Shown here: positions 33,737 through 42,550 of the stretch, one piece after another
Layout of the letters: each line of letters opens with the position of its first letter
Numbering within the stretch: the stretch's first letter is position 1
The notes under the pieces: model-generated
What the model saw: the letters and a program-made list of their open reading frames with translations, nothing else
The model's database searches: none
Told to the model about the DNA's origin: nothing
Program-made: the position numbers and the translations under genes
From: Rhodothalassium salexigens DSM 2132
Lineage (GTDB): Bacteria > Pseudomonadota > Alphaproteobacteria > Sphingomonadales > Rhodothalassiaceae
NCBI RefSeq assembly: GCF_004341375.1
Contig: NZ_SLXO01000008.1
Location: 62,001 to 126,000, forward strand
Reading direction: 5' to 3'
Length of the DNA: 64,000 nucleotides

Positions 33737-34851
33737 GCCGAGCGGCGGGCGAGGTCGGCGACCACGCGGGACGCGGTGTGGCCGTCCCACAGGTCGGGGC
33801 GGCGGCCGGTGGGCCAGTCGCCGGCCAGCGCCCGGGCGACCTGGGCTGGAATGTCCGCCGGCTCGACCAGCTTGTTGGTGCCCTCGCTCAAGGTGATCGG
33901 GCGTTCGGTGTTGGGCCGCACGGTCAGGCACGGCAGGCCGAGATAGGTGGTCTCTTCCTGCAGGCCGCCCGAGTCGGTGATCACCAGCGCGGCGCCGGTG
34001 ACCAGGTTCATGAACGGGATGTAGCTCAACGGCTCGATCAGCGTGATCGCGTCATGGTCCGCAAGCCGCGCCATCAGGCCGAAGGCGTCGAGCCGCGCGC
34101 GGGTGCGCGGGTGGACCGGGAACACCAGCGGCACCTGGTCGGCCGCCGCGCGTAGCTTTTCCACCAGCGGCGCGAGGCTGTCGGCGCTGTCCACATTGGA
34201 CGGCCGGTGCAGGGTGACCACGCCATAGCCGCCGTCGTCGAGCCCCATGTCGGTGCGCACGCCGGCGGCGTCGATTGTCGGGCGCATCAACTCGAAGCTG
34301 TCGAGCATGATGTTGCCGACCCGGGTGATGCGCGCGTCGGCCACGCCCTCGGCGCGCAGATTGGCGTCGCCGTCGGGCGACGGCGTCCACAGCACGTCGG
34401 CGATGGTGTCGGTGACCAGCCGGTTGATCTCTTCGGGCATTGTGCGGTCGCCGCTGCGCAGGCCCGCTTCCAGATGCGCCACCGGGATGTGCAGCTTGGC
34501 GCCGACCATGGAGCAGGCGGCAGTGGGATTGACGTCGCCGACCACGACGATCCAGTCGGGCCGATGGGCCAGCACGATCGCCTCATATTCGATCATCACC
34601 CGGCCGGTGGTCTCGCCATGGCCGCCACTGCCGATGCCCAGATGGTGGTCGGGCTTGGGCAGGCCCAGATCGTCGAAGATCCGGTCGGACATGTTGGGGT
34701 CGTAATGCTGCCCGGTGTGGATCAACACCGGCCGCGCCCAATCGGTCGCCCGGAGCGCGTGGTAGAGCGGCGCGATCTTCATGAAGTTGGGCCGGGCGGC
34801 GCAGATCAGGTGGACGGTTTGCGGGCTGGGCTGCGGCTGGTTGGAGGTCAT
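33733..34851 (-). CDS. wecB: UDP-N-acetylglucosamine 2-epimerase (non-hydrolysing)
   Basis: This enzyme interconverts UDP-GlcNAc and UDP-ManNAc for surface polysaccharides. Typical motifs are ARPNFMKIAPLYHAL near the N-terminus, VVGDVNPTAACSMVGAK, HLEAGLRSGDRTMPEEINR and the C-terminal DSGGLQEETTYLGLPCLTVRPNTERP. Length 372 aa is normal. I start at ATG 34851, just after the upstream GT4 gene; the longer frame overlaps that gene. It is last in the reverse-strand run 41215-33733. It uses UDP-GlcNAc made by GlmU. Confidence 0.93.
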   Translation of the reverse strand: MTSNQPQPSPQTVHLICAARPNFMKIAPLYHALRATDWARPVLIHTGQHYDPNMSDRIFDDLGLPKPDHHLGIGSGGHGETTGRVMIEYEAIVLAHRPDWIVVVGDVNPTAACSMVGAKLHIPVAHLEAGLRSGDRTMPEEINRLVTDTIADVLWTPSPDGDANLRAEGVADARITRVGNIMLDSFELMRPTIDAAGVRTDMGLDDGGYGVVTLHRPSNVDSADSLAPLVEKLRAAADQVPLVFPVHPRTRARLDAFGLMARLADHDAITLIEPLSYIPFMNLVTGAALVITDSGGLQEETTYLGLPCLTVRPNTERPITLSEGTNKLVEPADIPAQVARALAGDWPTGRRPDLWDGHTASRVVADLARRSA

Positions 34852-34870
34852 GGGCGTCACCTGTGGGGCG

Positions 34871-36178
34871 TCAAAGGGGCTTGTCGGCGGCGACCGGCGT
34901 GGGTCGGGCCTCGTTTGGGGCGGCTGCGGCGGTGTCGGCATCGCGTGGCGGCTCGGGCAGCGGCCGGCGCGCGGCCACGGCGGCGAGCACGTCGGCCATG
35001 TGGGCGGCCAGACGCGGACGGCTGTAGGCGTCGGCCAGGCACTCGGCGCCGGCGGCGTGGTGCGCCCGCCGGTCGGGGTCGTCGGCCAATGTGGTCACCG
35101 CAGCGGTGAAGCTGAGCGTGTTCTCGGGCTCAAAGCAAACGCCGGCGTCGTAGGCTTCGACGATCTCGCGCGCCTGGCCTTCGACGCCGAGCAGGATCGG
35201 TTTGCCCATGGAGCCCAATTCGAACATCTTCGACGGGATCACGGTCTTGAAGGTGTCGGATTTCTTGAGCGGCACCAGGGCGGCGTCGCAGGCGGCGATC
35301 ATCTCGGCGACCCGGTCCTTGGGTACCGGCGGGTGGACCACGATGCGTTCGGGGGCCAACTCGGCGGCAAGCCGGGCCACCGCGTCGCGCGCGGCGCCGT
35401 CGCCGACCAGCAAGAGGCGCAGGTCCGGTCGGTCGATCCGGGCAAAGGCGCGGACCACGAATTCCAGGCCGTGGGCCATCCCCATGGTGCCGATGTAACC
35501 GATCACGAAGCCGTCGCCGAGGCCGAGGTCGCGGCGCACGGCGTCGTTGCGCGGCCGGGGCGGGAAGGCCTGGCGGTCGACGCCGTTGGTGACCACGGCG
35601 ATCTTGGCGGGGTCGATGCCGCGCGCCACCAGGTTGCGCTTGAAGGCCGGGGTCAGCGCCACCACGGCGGCCGCATGGCGGTACATGAACAACTCGATCC
35701 GTTCGAGCAGACGCACCGCCCGGCCGGCCTTCATGGCGCCCACGGCGGCGATGGACTCGGGCCACAGGTCGCGCAATTCGAACACCCAGGGCCGGCGCTT
35801 GAGCACCGACAGCGCGCAGCCCGTAAAGGTGGTGAAGAACTGCGGCGAGGTCGCCACGATCACGTCGGCGCGGCGGAACAGCCCGGCGAAAAAGGCGCTG
35901 AACGCGAAGCTCAGATAGTCCAGCACGCGCTTGGCGAAGCCCGCATTGGCGGTCATGTAGGACCACACGCGGACCACCTGGATGCCGTCGATTTCCTCGG
36001 TTTGATAAAGCCGGTTGCGGTAGCCCGGGAACACTCGGCCGTGGGGGAAATTGGGCGCGCAGGTGATCACCGTGACCCGGTGGCCGGCGGCGACCCAGGC
36101 GCGGGCGTGTTCCAGCGTGCGGGTCGCCGGCGCGTTGACCTCGGGCGGGAAATTGTCGGTAATGAACAGGATCTTCAT
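34871..36178 (-). CDS. GT4 family glycosyltransferase (WbuB-like)
   Basis: A GT-B glycosyltransferase of 435 aa. The N-terminal domain starts KILFITDNFPPEVNAPATR, typical of WbuB-like fucosamine or ManNAc-type transferases. The C-terminal domain has YIGTMGMAHGL, LLLVGDGAARD and the E-x7-E nucleotide-sugar motif (KMFELGSMGKPILLGVEG). The final 35 residues are Ala/Pro-rich and disordered. It overlaps the heparinase-like gene by ATGA and is followed by wecB after 19 bases. A fucosyltransferase role would fit gmd/fcl in the same window but is inference. Confidence 0.9.
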   Translation of the reverse strand: MKILFITDNFPPEVNAPATRTLEHARAWVAAGHRVTVITCAPNFPHGRVFPGYRNRLYQTEEIDGIQVVRVWSYMTANAGFAKRVLDYLSFAFSAFFAGLFRRADVIVATSPQFFTTFTGCALSVLKRRPWVFELRDLWPESIAAVGAMKAGRAVRLLERIELFMYRHAAAVVALTPAFKRNLVARGIDPAKIAVVTNGVDRQAFPPRPRNDAVRRDLGLGDGFVIGYIGTMGMAHGLEFVVRAFARIDRPDLRLLLVGDGAARDAVARLAAELAPERIVVHPPVPKDRVAEMIAACDAALVPLKKSDTFKTVIPSKMFELGSMGKPILLGVEGQAREIVEAYDAGVCFEPENTLSFTAAVTTLADDPDRRAHHAAGAECLADAYSRPRLAAHMADVLAAVAARRPLPEPPRDADTAAAAPNEARPTPVAADKPL

Positions 36179-37791
36179 CGGGCGATCCGGGTTTCGAGCC
36201 GGCTGGTGAAGGCGATTTCGGCGACCCGCGCGGGCACGAGCGTGTTGAAGTCGGGGGCGTGGTGATAGTCGGCCAGGGTGATGCTGTCGGCGCCGTGGAT
36301 CTGGATGGTCACCGCGTCGGCGGTGATCGTGGCGCCGTCCTGGACCACCCTGACCCCCGGGGCGAAGTGCAGGCGCGCCACCGCGGGCGCGTCCGAGGCC
36401 CGGCCGGTGCGCGTGTCGGTCAGCGTGTCGGTCAGCGTCAGCGCGTCGGGCGCAAAGGTGAAATAGCGCGCATGGCGCACGCCCAGCCGGTCATAGCCGT
36501 CATGGGCGGCGCGCAGCCGGTCGTTGCCCCAGTGGCGTTCGCGCAGGCGGGCACGCCGGGCAACCCGGAACGCCCCCCACATTTCCGACTGGTCGGTGCC
36601 GGCCACCTCGACGGTGTTGTGGGCGGCGGTGCCGCGCTCGACCGCCCGGCGCGCCCCGGCCTCATAGGTGGAGGTGCCGGTGTCGACGATCAGCGGCCGG
36701 CCGTCGACCGACAATTCGAAGCTCAGCATGTCGGCGTGGGCGTGGCCGGGGATATGGTCGGGGCCGATGGCGCCGGCGTCGGCGACCAGCCACCAGCCGG
36801 GGGCGGCGTAGCGGAAATAGCCGCTGCGGGCCAGGGCCACCAGCCCGTCGCCCGGCGCGTCGGGGACTGCCAGGCCCAGCCGCTCGGCATAGGCCCGCAG
36901 CGCTTGCGGGCTCGGCCCGGCGCCGTGGGCGGCGTCGTTGAACAGCGGCAGGCGGCCGTCGGGTCGGGTCATGGCGACCAGCCAGGCGAGCATCGCCCGC
37001 GCGGTCTCGACCCAGCGCGCGGGCACCGGTTCGCCATAGGCGCGCGACAGGTTGATCAGGTCGGCCAGGTCTTCGAGCAACAGCGCATGATAGGTGGGGC
37101 TGCGCTCGTAATGGCCGCCATCGTCGAGCACCTGTTCGTCCAGTTGCTGGTCGAGCAGGGCGCGACCGGTGTCGAGCCAGCCCCGGGCCTCGTCGCCGGC
37201 CAGCGCCAGCCCCGCCGCGATCAGCCCCTTGGCGTTGGCCCACAGATGGTTGCCCATCAGATGGTATTCGAGGCTTTGAGCCAGCACCCGCGCCTGGAGC
37301 CCCAGGCTCGACCATTGCGCGGGCTCCAACCCCCGGTCGCCCTGGGCGCGGCGCAGGGTCAGCCATTTGACCCAGGCGGCGAGGCGCAGCGAGATCGGGT
37401 AGGGCTCCCAGCCGTCGCCGCTGAGCGGCGGGTTGTCGTCGATCCAGCGGGTGATCATGGCGCGCGCCGCGCCGGCGTCGGGGGCCGGGTCCTGGCTGAG
37501 CCAGTCGAAATAGTGCAGGTGATACCGCCACAGCTTGGACCGCTCGGGCGACGTCCAGCCCGCCGGCAGGTCGAGGGTGTGGCGCTGGTTGAGGAAGGTG
37601 AACTCGGTGCCGCCGTGATAGGCCAGGGGGGCGGCGATGAACGCCACCGGTTCCGCGACCAGTTTCGCCGGGTCGCCCACCGGTGCGGTGTCGACGCGCG
37701 GCTTGACCAGCTTGCGCCGCAGGCGGTTGGTGATCTGCCGGCGCTTCAGGTGCGGCAGGGTGCGCAGGGTCAGAAGGGCGGTGCGGAACAT
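36175..37791 (-). CDS. Heparinase II/III-like (alginate lyase-fold) protein
   Basis: A 538-residue protein with an N-terminal alpha/alpha toroid (about 80-330; ISLRLAAWVKWL, ANAKGLIAAGLAL, YHALLLEDLADL) and a C-terminal beta-sheet domain beginning HIPGHAHADMLSFELSVDGRPLIVDTGTSTY. This is the HepII/III architecture. Proteins of this kind recur beside wecB, WbuB-like and bi-domain oxidoreductase genes in polysaccharide clusters. No signal peptide is visible, so it may be cytoplasmic. It could act on the polymer or an intermediate; activity unproven. Confidence 0.88.
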   Translation of the reverse strand: MFRTALLTLRTLPHLKRRQITNRLRRKLVKPRVDTAPVGDPAKLVAEPVAFIAAPLAYHGGTEFTFLNQRHTLDLPAGWTSPERSKLWRYHLHYFDWLSQDPAPDAGAARAMITRWIDDNPPLSGDGWEPYPISLRLAAWVKWLTLRRAQGDRGLEPAQWSSLGLQARVLAQSLEYHLMGNHLWANAKGLIAAGLALAGDEARGWLDTGRALLDQQLDEQVLDDGGHYERSPTYHALLLEDLADLINLSRAYGEPVPARWVETARAMLAWLVAMTRPDGRLPLFNDAAHGAGPSPQALRAYAERLGLAVPDAPGDGLVALARSGYFRYAAPGWWLVADAGAIGPDHIPGHAHADMLSFELSVDGRPLIVDTGTSTYEAGARRAVERGTAAHNTVEVAGTDQSEMWGAFRVARRARLRERHWGNDRLRAAHDGYDRLGVRHARYFTFAPDALTLTDTLTDTRTGRASDAPAVARLHFAPGVRVVQDGATITADAVTIQIHGADSITLADYHHAPDFNTLVPARVAEIAFTSRLETRIAR

Positions 37792-37795
37792 GGCC

Positions 37796-40700
37796 TCACC
37801 CCGCCGCCGCGCCGTTGTCGTCGCCGCCCCCGGCGCTGCCGCCGAGGCGCGGGTCGAACCGGGTCGCCAGGTCGATCACGGTGCGCGAGACCTCGAACAA
37901 TTCGGCGGCCGGGATCGGCGCCGGCGCGGCCCTGGTCAGGCTGTCGATGGTGGCGGCCACGCAGGCGGCGTTGCCCTTGTCCTGGCCGCGGCTGCGCACG
38001 GTCTTGAAGCCCTTGTCGCCGACCGCGCGGGTGCGGCGGAAATTGTCCAGCGCATAGACCGCGCCGGCCTGGAACACCTCGATCCGTTCCTTGGCCACGC
38101 CCTTATGACCGTTGGCGAAATAGTGGATGGTGGCGACCGCGCCATTGGCGAAGCCCAGGGTGATGGTGGCGGTGTCGTGGCCGTGCGCGCCGGCGGTCGG
38201 GCGCAGGCCGTCGATCTGGGCGCGGACGATCGGCGCATCGGCCAGATAGCGCGCCAGGTCGACGAAATGGCACGCCTCGCCGATCAATCGGCCGCCGCCC
38301 TGGGCCGGGTCCTGGGTCCAGTGGTCGAGCGGGATGGCGCCGGCATTGACCGTCATCACCATGGCCGGTGGCGCGGCGCGGGCGTTGAGCCGCGCGCGCA
38401 ACGCCTGCACATGGGGCGAAAAGCGCCGGTTGAAGCCGACCATCAGAAAGGGCGAGCGGCCGGCCTGGGCGGCCGTGTCATAGGCGCGCTCCAAGGCGTC
38501 GAGGTCGGCCAGCGTCAGCGCCAGCGGCTTCTCCACGAACGCCGCCTTGCCGGCTTCGAGCGCCCGGGCGGCGAGGGCTGCGTGGCTGTTGTGCGGCGTC
38601 GACACCACCACCAGGTCGGTGGCCGGGTCGGCGAACACCGTGTCGGTGTCGGTGGTGCTGGTGCGGAAGCCGCGCGCGCGGCCCATCAGCGTGCCCGAAA
38701 CGCCGCCGCCCGATGCCACGATCTCGAACCGGGCGACGGTTTTCGCCACCGCCGGCGCCAGCACCCGGCCGGCATAATTGCCCGCGCCGATGAACGACAC
38801 GCCGACCCGGCCGTCGGCCGCGGGGCGTGGGCTGTTCTGGTCGAGCGACACGCTTTCCGCCGGGGCGGTGTCGGGCAGCCCTTCGACGCCGGTTTCGAGC
38901 AGCACGCCGAGGGCCGGGCCGCCGCTCAACGCGCCATAGGCGTCGGCGGCGCGGTCCAGCGGGAAGCGGTGCGAAACCAGCGCGTCGGTGCGCACCGCAC
39001 CGCTCGCCATCATCGCCAACACGGCTTGGAAATTGCGCTGTTCGGTCCAGCGCACGAAGCCGATGGGATAGTCTTGGCCGTGTTGCTCATAGGCCGGGTC
39101 ATAGCGCCCGGGGCCATAGGAACAGGACACCTGGAAGGTCAGTTCCTTTTCGTAGAAGTCGGCGCGGTTGAGCGACAGGCCGGTGACGCCCACCAGGACG
39201 ATGCGGCCGCGCTTGCGGCACATGCGCGCCGCCTGGGCCACCGGCGTGCTGCTCTTGGTGGCGGCGGTCAGCAACACCGCGTCGACGCCGTGGCCGTCGG
39301 TGAGGGCTGCGGCCTTGGCCACCGGGTCCTCGGCTTTCGCAAGGTCGACGGTTTCAGCACCGAAACGGCGCGCCAGGTCGAGTTTGGCGGGGTCCATGTC
39401 GATGCCGAGCACGCGCACGCCCTGGGCGCGCAGAAGCTGCACCGCCATCAGCCCGATCAGCCCCAGCCCGGTCACCGCCACGGTCTCGCCGAGGCTCGGC
39501 CCGGCCAGGCGGATACCCTGGAGCGCGATGGCGCCGACCACGGTGAACACGGCGGTGTCGTCGCCGACGCCCGCCGGTACCTTGGCGCACAGATTGGGCG
39601 GCACGCGTACCATCTCGGCATGGTGGCCGTTGGATACCACCCGGTCGCCCACCGCCAGCCCAGTGACGCCGGCGCCCACCGCCGTCACCGTGCCCACATT
39701 GGAATAGCCCATGGGGATCGGCTGGCCGAGCTTCGACTGCACCGCTTCGAGCGTGGTCGCCAGCCCGTCGGTGCGGATCTTGGCGATCACCTCGGCGACC
39801 TTCTCGGGTTGCTGGCGCGCCTTGTCCAACAGATTGGCCTTGCCGAAGTCGACCAGCATGCGCTCGGTGCCGGCGGAGATCAGCGTCTTGTGGGTGCGCA
39901 CCACCACCTGGCCGCGGCCGGGGCGCGGGGCCGGCACGGTCTCCACCAGCGTCGAGCCGTCTTTCAAGCTTTGCAGCACTTGTTTCATGGGCTTGGTCTC
40001 TCGCTCGCCGTTGCCGCCCGGGCGGGGGGGGGCGCCGGTCTTGTCGGCGATTTGGGCCGCTTGGGCCGCCTGCGCGGCCAGCACCCGGTCGTCCAGGTCG
40101 GCCAGCGCGTGGGTGAAGGTGAAGGCGCGCCGGCGTTCACCCGTGCGTACCATATGGGTGATGGTCAACATCCACAGGCTGGAGCGCAGCACCTCGCGCC
40201 AGCGGGCCTGCCAGTCGCCCTGGCGGTCGAAGGGTTGCAGTATGGCGGTCTCATGGCCGACATCTTTCGGCAGGAAGCGGTGGGTGCGGCGCTTCGGCCC
40301 GTCCCAGACGCGCAGGGCGCGGAAGTCGGCGATCTCGGCCTGCAGGGTGCCGCGCTGCAACAGGATCGACTCGCGGATGCCCTCGAACGGCTCGGCGCGC
40401 GCGGTCAGTACGATGCTGATCAGGTCGCCGCGTGCCGAGGTCAGGACGATCGAGACGTTTTCGTCCGCCTCGTCGGCGTTGGCGGGAGCGAGCGTGATCT
40501 CCCAGGCGTCGGGCAGCGCGCCGTCGAGGCTCAACAGGTGCACCGCCAAGTCGAGCCAATGGCCCACATTGCCGCAGATGCGCGTGCCCTCGGCCGGGTC
40601 GCGGTACCAGTGATCCGGGCCCAGCACGTGGCCCGCGACCGTGCAACTCAGGGTCAGCGGCCGGCCGCGTTCGGCGGCCAGGCGCGGCGCCAGACGCCGT

Positions 40701-41215
40701 ATGGCGGCCGAGAACGGCCGGTTGTAACCGGCGTGGAGCGCCCGGCGGCTGGCGCGGCGGGCGGCTTCGAGCCGGGCCAGTTGGTCGAGCGACACCGCCA
40801 CCGGCTTTTCCACATAGACCCGCTTGCCGGCGGCCAGCGCCGCGACCGCATAGTCGGCGTGGCTGGCATGGTTGGAGGCGATATAGACCGTATCGCAGGG
40901 CTCGGTCTCCAGCGCCGTCCACGGGTCGGCGACCGCCGAGCGGAAGCCGAAACGCCGCGCCATGGCGGCGCGCCGCGCGGGGTCGGGGTCGTAGCACCAG
41001 CCGAAGCGGTTGCCGCGCCCGCGGGCGACGAAGTGAGCGATGGTCGACCAGCCGAACTGGCCGCAGCCGATGATCGCCACGTCCTGCGGCCCGCGCCGGC
41101 GATAGCGCTTGGGCCAGGCGGCGGTCTGGCGCGAGGCGGCCTTTTCGACCGTGCGACCCGGACCGTAAATCTGGACGAAGCGCCAGACCTTGCCTAAGCG
41201 TACGGCGACTGACAT
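37796..41215 (-). CDS. Three-domain oxidoreductase reading frame: Gfo/Idh/MocA + zinc-free MDR dehydrogenase + Gfo/Idh/MocA
   Basis: One open frame of 1139 residues. Residues 1-400 are a Gfo/Idh/MocA oxidoreductase (VAIIGCGQFGWSTIAHF; VYVEKPVAVSLDQL). After a linker TGAPPRPGGNGERETKP comes Met410 (position 39988), from which the protein reads exactly like the 730-residue bi-domain oxidoreductase family: an MDR/alcohol-dehydrogenase domain (MKQVLQSLKDGST; SAGTERM; TGLGLIGLMAVQLL) and a second Gfo/Idh/MocA domain (VSFIGAGNYAGRVLAP; FVEKPLALTLADL). In relatives, as I recall them, these are two adjacent genes. Here they are joined across a run of nine C (40024-40032). With eight C the first gene would stop at TGA overlapping the ATG at 39988 (ATGA). 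Real fusion, slippery tract or sequencing error are all possible. Likely role: nucleotide-sugar oxidation/epimerisation. Confidence 0.82.
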   Translation of the reverse strand: MSVAVRLGKVWRFVQIYGPGRTVEKAASRQTAAWPKRYRRRGPQDVAIIGCGQFGWSTIAHFVARGRGNRFGWCYDPDPARRAAMARRFGFRSAVADPWTALETEPCDTVYIASNHASHADYAVAALAAGKRVYVEKPVAVSLDQLARLEAARRASRRALHAGYNRPFSAAIRRLAPRLAAERGRPLTLSCTVAGHVLGPDHWYRDPAEGTRICGNVGHWLDLAVHLLSLDGALPDAWEITLAPANADEADENVSIVLTSARGDLISIVLTARAEPFEGIRESILLQRGTLQAEIADFRALRVWDGPKRRTHRFLPKDVGHETAILQPFDRQGDWQARWREVLRSSLWMLTITHMVRTGERRRAFTFTHALADLDDRVLAAQAAQAAQIADKTGAPPRPGGNGERETKPMKQVLQSLKDGSTLVETVPAPRPGRGQVVVRTHKTLISAGTERMLVDFGKANLLDKARQQPEKVAEVIAKIRTDGLATTLEAVQSKLGQPIPMGYSNVGTVTAVGAGVTGLAVGDRVVSNGHHAEMVRVPPNLCAKVPAGVGDDTAVFTVVGAIALQGIRLAGPSLGETVAVTGLGLIGLMAVQLLRAQGVRVLGIDMDPAKLDLARRFGAETVDLAKAEDPVAKAAALTDGHGVDAVLLTAATKSSTPVAQAARMCRKRGRIVLVGVTGLSLNRADFYEKELTFQVSCSYGPGRYDPAYEQHGQDYPIGFVRWTEQRNFQAVLAMMASGAVRTDALVSHRFPLDRAADAYGALSGGPALGVLLETGVEGLPDTAPAESVSLDQNSPRPAADGRVGVSFIGAGNYAGRVLAPAVAKTVARFEIVASGGGVSGTLMGRARGFRTSTTDTDTVFADPATDLVVVSTPHNSHAALAARALEAGKAAFVEKPLALTLADLDALERAYDTAAQAGRSPFLMVGFNRRFSPHVQALRARLNARAAPPAMVMTVNAGAIPLDHWTQDPAQGGGRLIGEACHFVDLARYLADAPIVRAQIDGLRPTAGAHGHDTATITLGFANGAVATIHYFANGHKGVAKERIEVFQAGAVYALDNFRRTRAVGDKGFKTVRSRGQDKGNAACVAATIDSLTRAAPAPIPAAELFEVSRTVIDLATRFDPRLGGSAGGGDDNGAAAG
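40024..40032 (-). repeat. C9 homopolymer (coding strand) at the oxidoreductase gene junction
   Basis: Nine G on the plus strand, nine C on the coding strand. It lies in the linker between the first Gfo/Idh/MocA domain and the bi-domain protein. A loss of one base gives two genes with a 4-nt ATGA overlap like most neighbours; the present length fuses them. It is the longest single-base run I noticed in the window. Confidence 0.85.
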
Positions 41216-41337
41216 GGGTGCGAGGCCTTCCGATGGTTTGGGCGGCAAGGACAGCCCGCCCGCTGTGCGTGTAGCTTACGCCCCGTGCGGACGCAACAAA
41301 CCGCTGGTGGCCCGGCGGCGTTTTCGGGAGCGACGCG

Positions 41338-42522
41338 ATGGTGCAAGTGCCCGCGGCAGAGCGGCGGCTGGTGGTCGCCAATGTCTTGGAAGAGGCGCGC
41401 TTCGGCGGCCCGCAACGCCGGGTGGGTCTGGTCGGCGAGCGCCTGGCCGCCGACCATGGCGTCGACACCGTGGCGGTGGTGGCGACACGCGACGGCGCGC
41501 GCACCCGTGCCTGGCTGGCCGATCATGGCGTGGCGGTGCGCAGCCTGGGGCTCAACCGCCTGTCCAAGGCGCCGGGCGACGCGCTGCGCTTCGCCGCCGG
41601 TTTTCCGGGCGAGATGGTCGCGCTGTCCCGGCTGTTGCGCGAACTGCGCCCCGACCTGGTGCACGTCAACGGCAGTTGGCAGTGGAAGGGGCTGTTGGCG
41701 GCCCACAGGCTCGGCCTGCCGTGCGTCTGGCATCTCAACGACACCGCCATGCCGGGACCGGTCAATTGGGTGTTCCGGCAGTTGGCCGGTCGCCGGGGGG
41801 ATGGCTTCATCGTCGCGGCCGAGCGCGTCGCCGACTATTATCTGTCGGGCCTTGAAGGCGCTCGGCCGGTGGTGCGGATCGACGCGCCGGTGGACACCCG
41901 GCGCTTCGACCCCGACCGGGTCGCGCCCGACCCCGTGATCGCCCAACTGCCGGGGCTCAAGCTGGTGATGGTCGGCAACATGAACCCGGTGAAAGGCCAT
42001 GACGTGTTGCTCGACGCCATGGCGCATCTGCGCGCGCGCGCCCCTGAACAGCCGGTCAGCCTGGTGCTGGTGGGGCCGTTCCTGGACAGCCACCGCGCCT
42101 ATGGCGAGGGACTGCGCGACCGGTGTCGGCGCGACGGTCTCGACAATGTGCATTTCTGGGGCGGCAGCGACGCCATCGAGCGCTGCCTGGCGGCGGCCGA
42201 CGCCTATGTGTGTGCGTCGCGGTTCGAGGCGTCGCCCATGGCGGTGTGGGAGGCCATGGCCATGGGCCTGCCGGTGGTCAGCACGGATGTGGGCGATGTG
42301 GCGCAGGTGATGGGCGCGGCGGGGCTTGGGGCTGCGGTGCCGCCCGGCGACGCGGCCGCCCTGGCCGAGGCGCTCGTCGCCATGGTCGCACGTCCGGCCG
42401 AGACCCGCCGCGCCATGGGGGCGGCCGCCCGGCGCATGGCCGAGCGGCGCTTTACCGTCGACGCGGTCGCCGCGCGGCACGCTGCCTTCTACCGCGGCGT
42501 GCTCGACCGCCCGGCGGCCTGA
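41338..42522 (+). CDS. GT4 family glycosyltransferase
   Basis: A 394-residue GT-B enzyme. The N-terminal acceptor domain has VNGSWQWKGLLAAHRLGLPCVWHLND. The C-terminal donor domain has VMVGNMNPVKGHDVLLDAM, LVGPFLDSH and the E-x7-E motif in CASRFEASPMAVWEAMAMGLPVV-type sequence followed by STDVGDVAQVM. It is transcribed away from the oxidoreductase gene (122-base divergent gap) and towards the SLBB gene. GGGAG lies seven bases before the ATG at 41338. Donor and linkage unknown; it probably adds a sugar to the exported polysaccharide. Confidence 0.9.
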   Translation: MVQVPAAERRLVVANVLEEARFGGPQRRVGLVGERLAADHGVDTVAVVATRDGARTRAWLADHGVAVRSLGLNRLSKAPGDALRFAAGFPGEMVALSRLLRELRPDLVHVNGSWQWKGLLAAHRLGLPCVWHLNDTAMPGPVNWVFRQLAGRRGDGFIVAAERVADYYLSGLEGARPVVRIDAPVDTRRFDPDRVAPDPVIAQLPGLKLVMVGNMNPVKGHDVLLDAMAHLRARAPEQPVSLVLVGPFLDSHRAYGEGLRDRCRRDGLDNVHFWGGSDAIERCLAAADAYVCASRFEASPMAVWEAMAMGLPVVSTDVGDVAQVMGAAGLGAAVPPGDAAALAEALVAMVARPAETRRAMGAAARRMAERRFTVDAVAARHAAFYRGVLDRPAA

Positions 42523-42550
42523 GCCACCGGGCGGCTCGCAGATCGGGCCC

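Noticed and set aside
37637-41197. Forward open frame of almost 1200 codons opposite the oxidoreductase genes
   Set aside because: The reverse strand carries complete enzyme motifs; the forward product is a His/Gly/Arg-rich antisense artefact.
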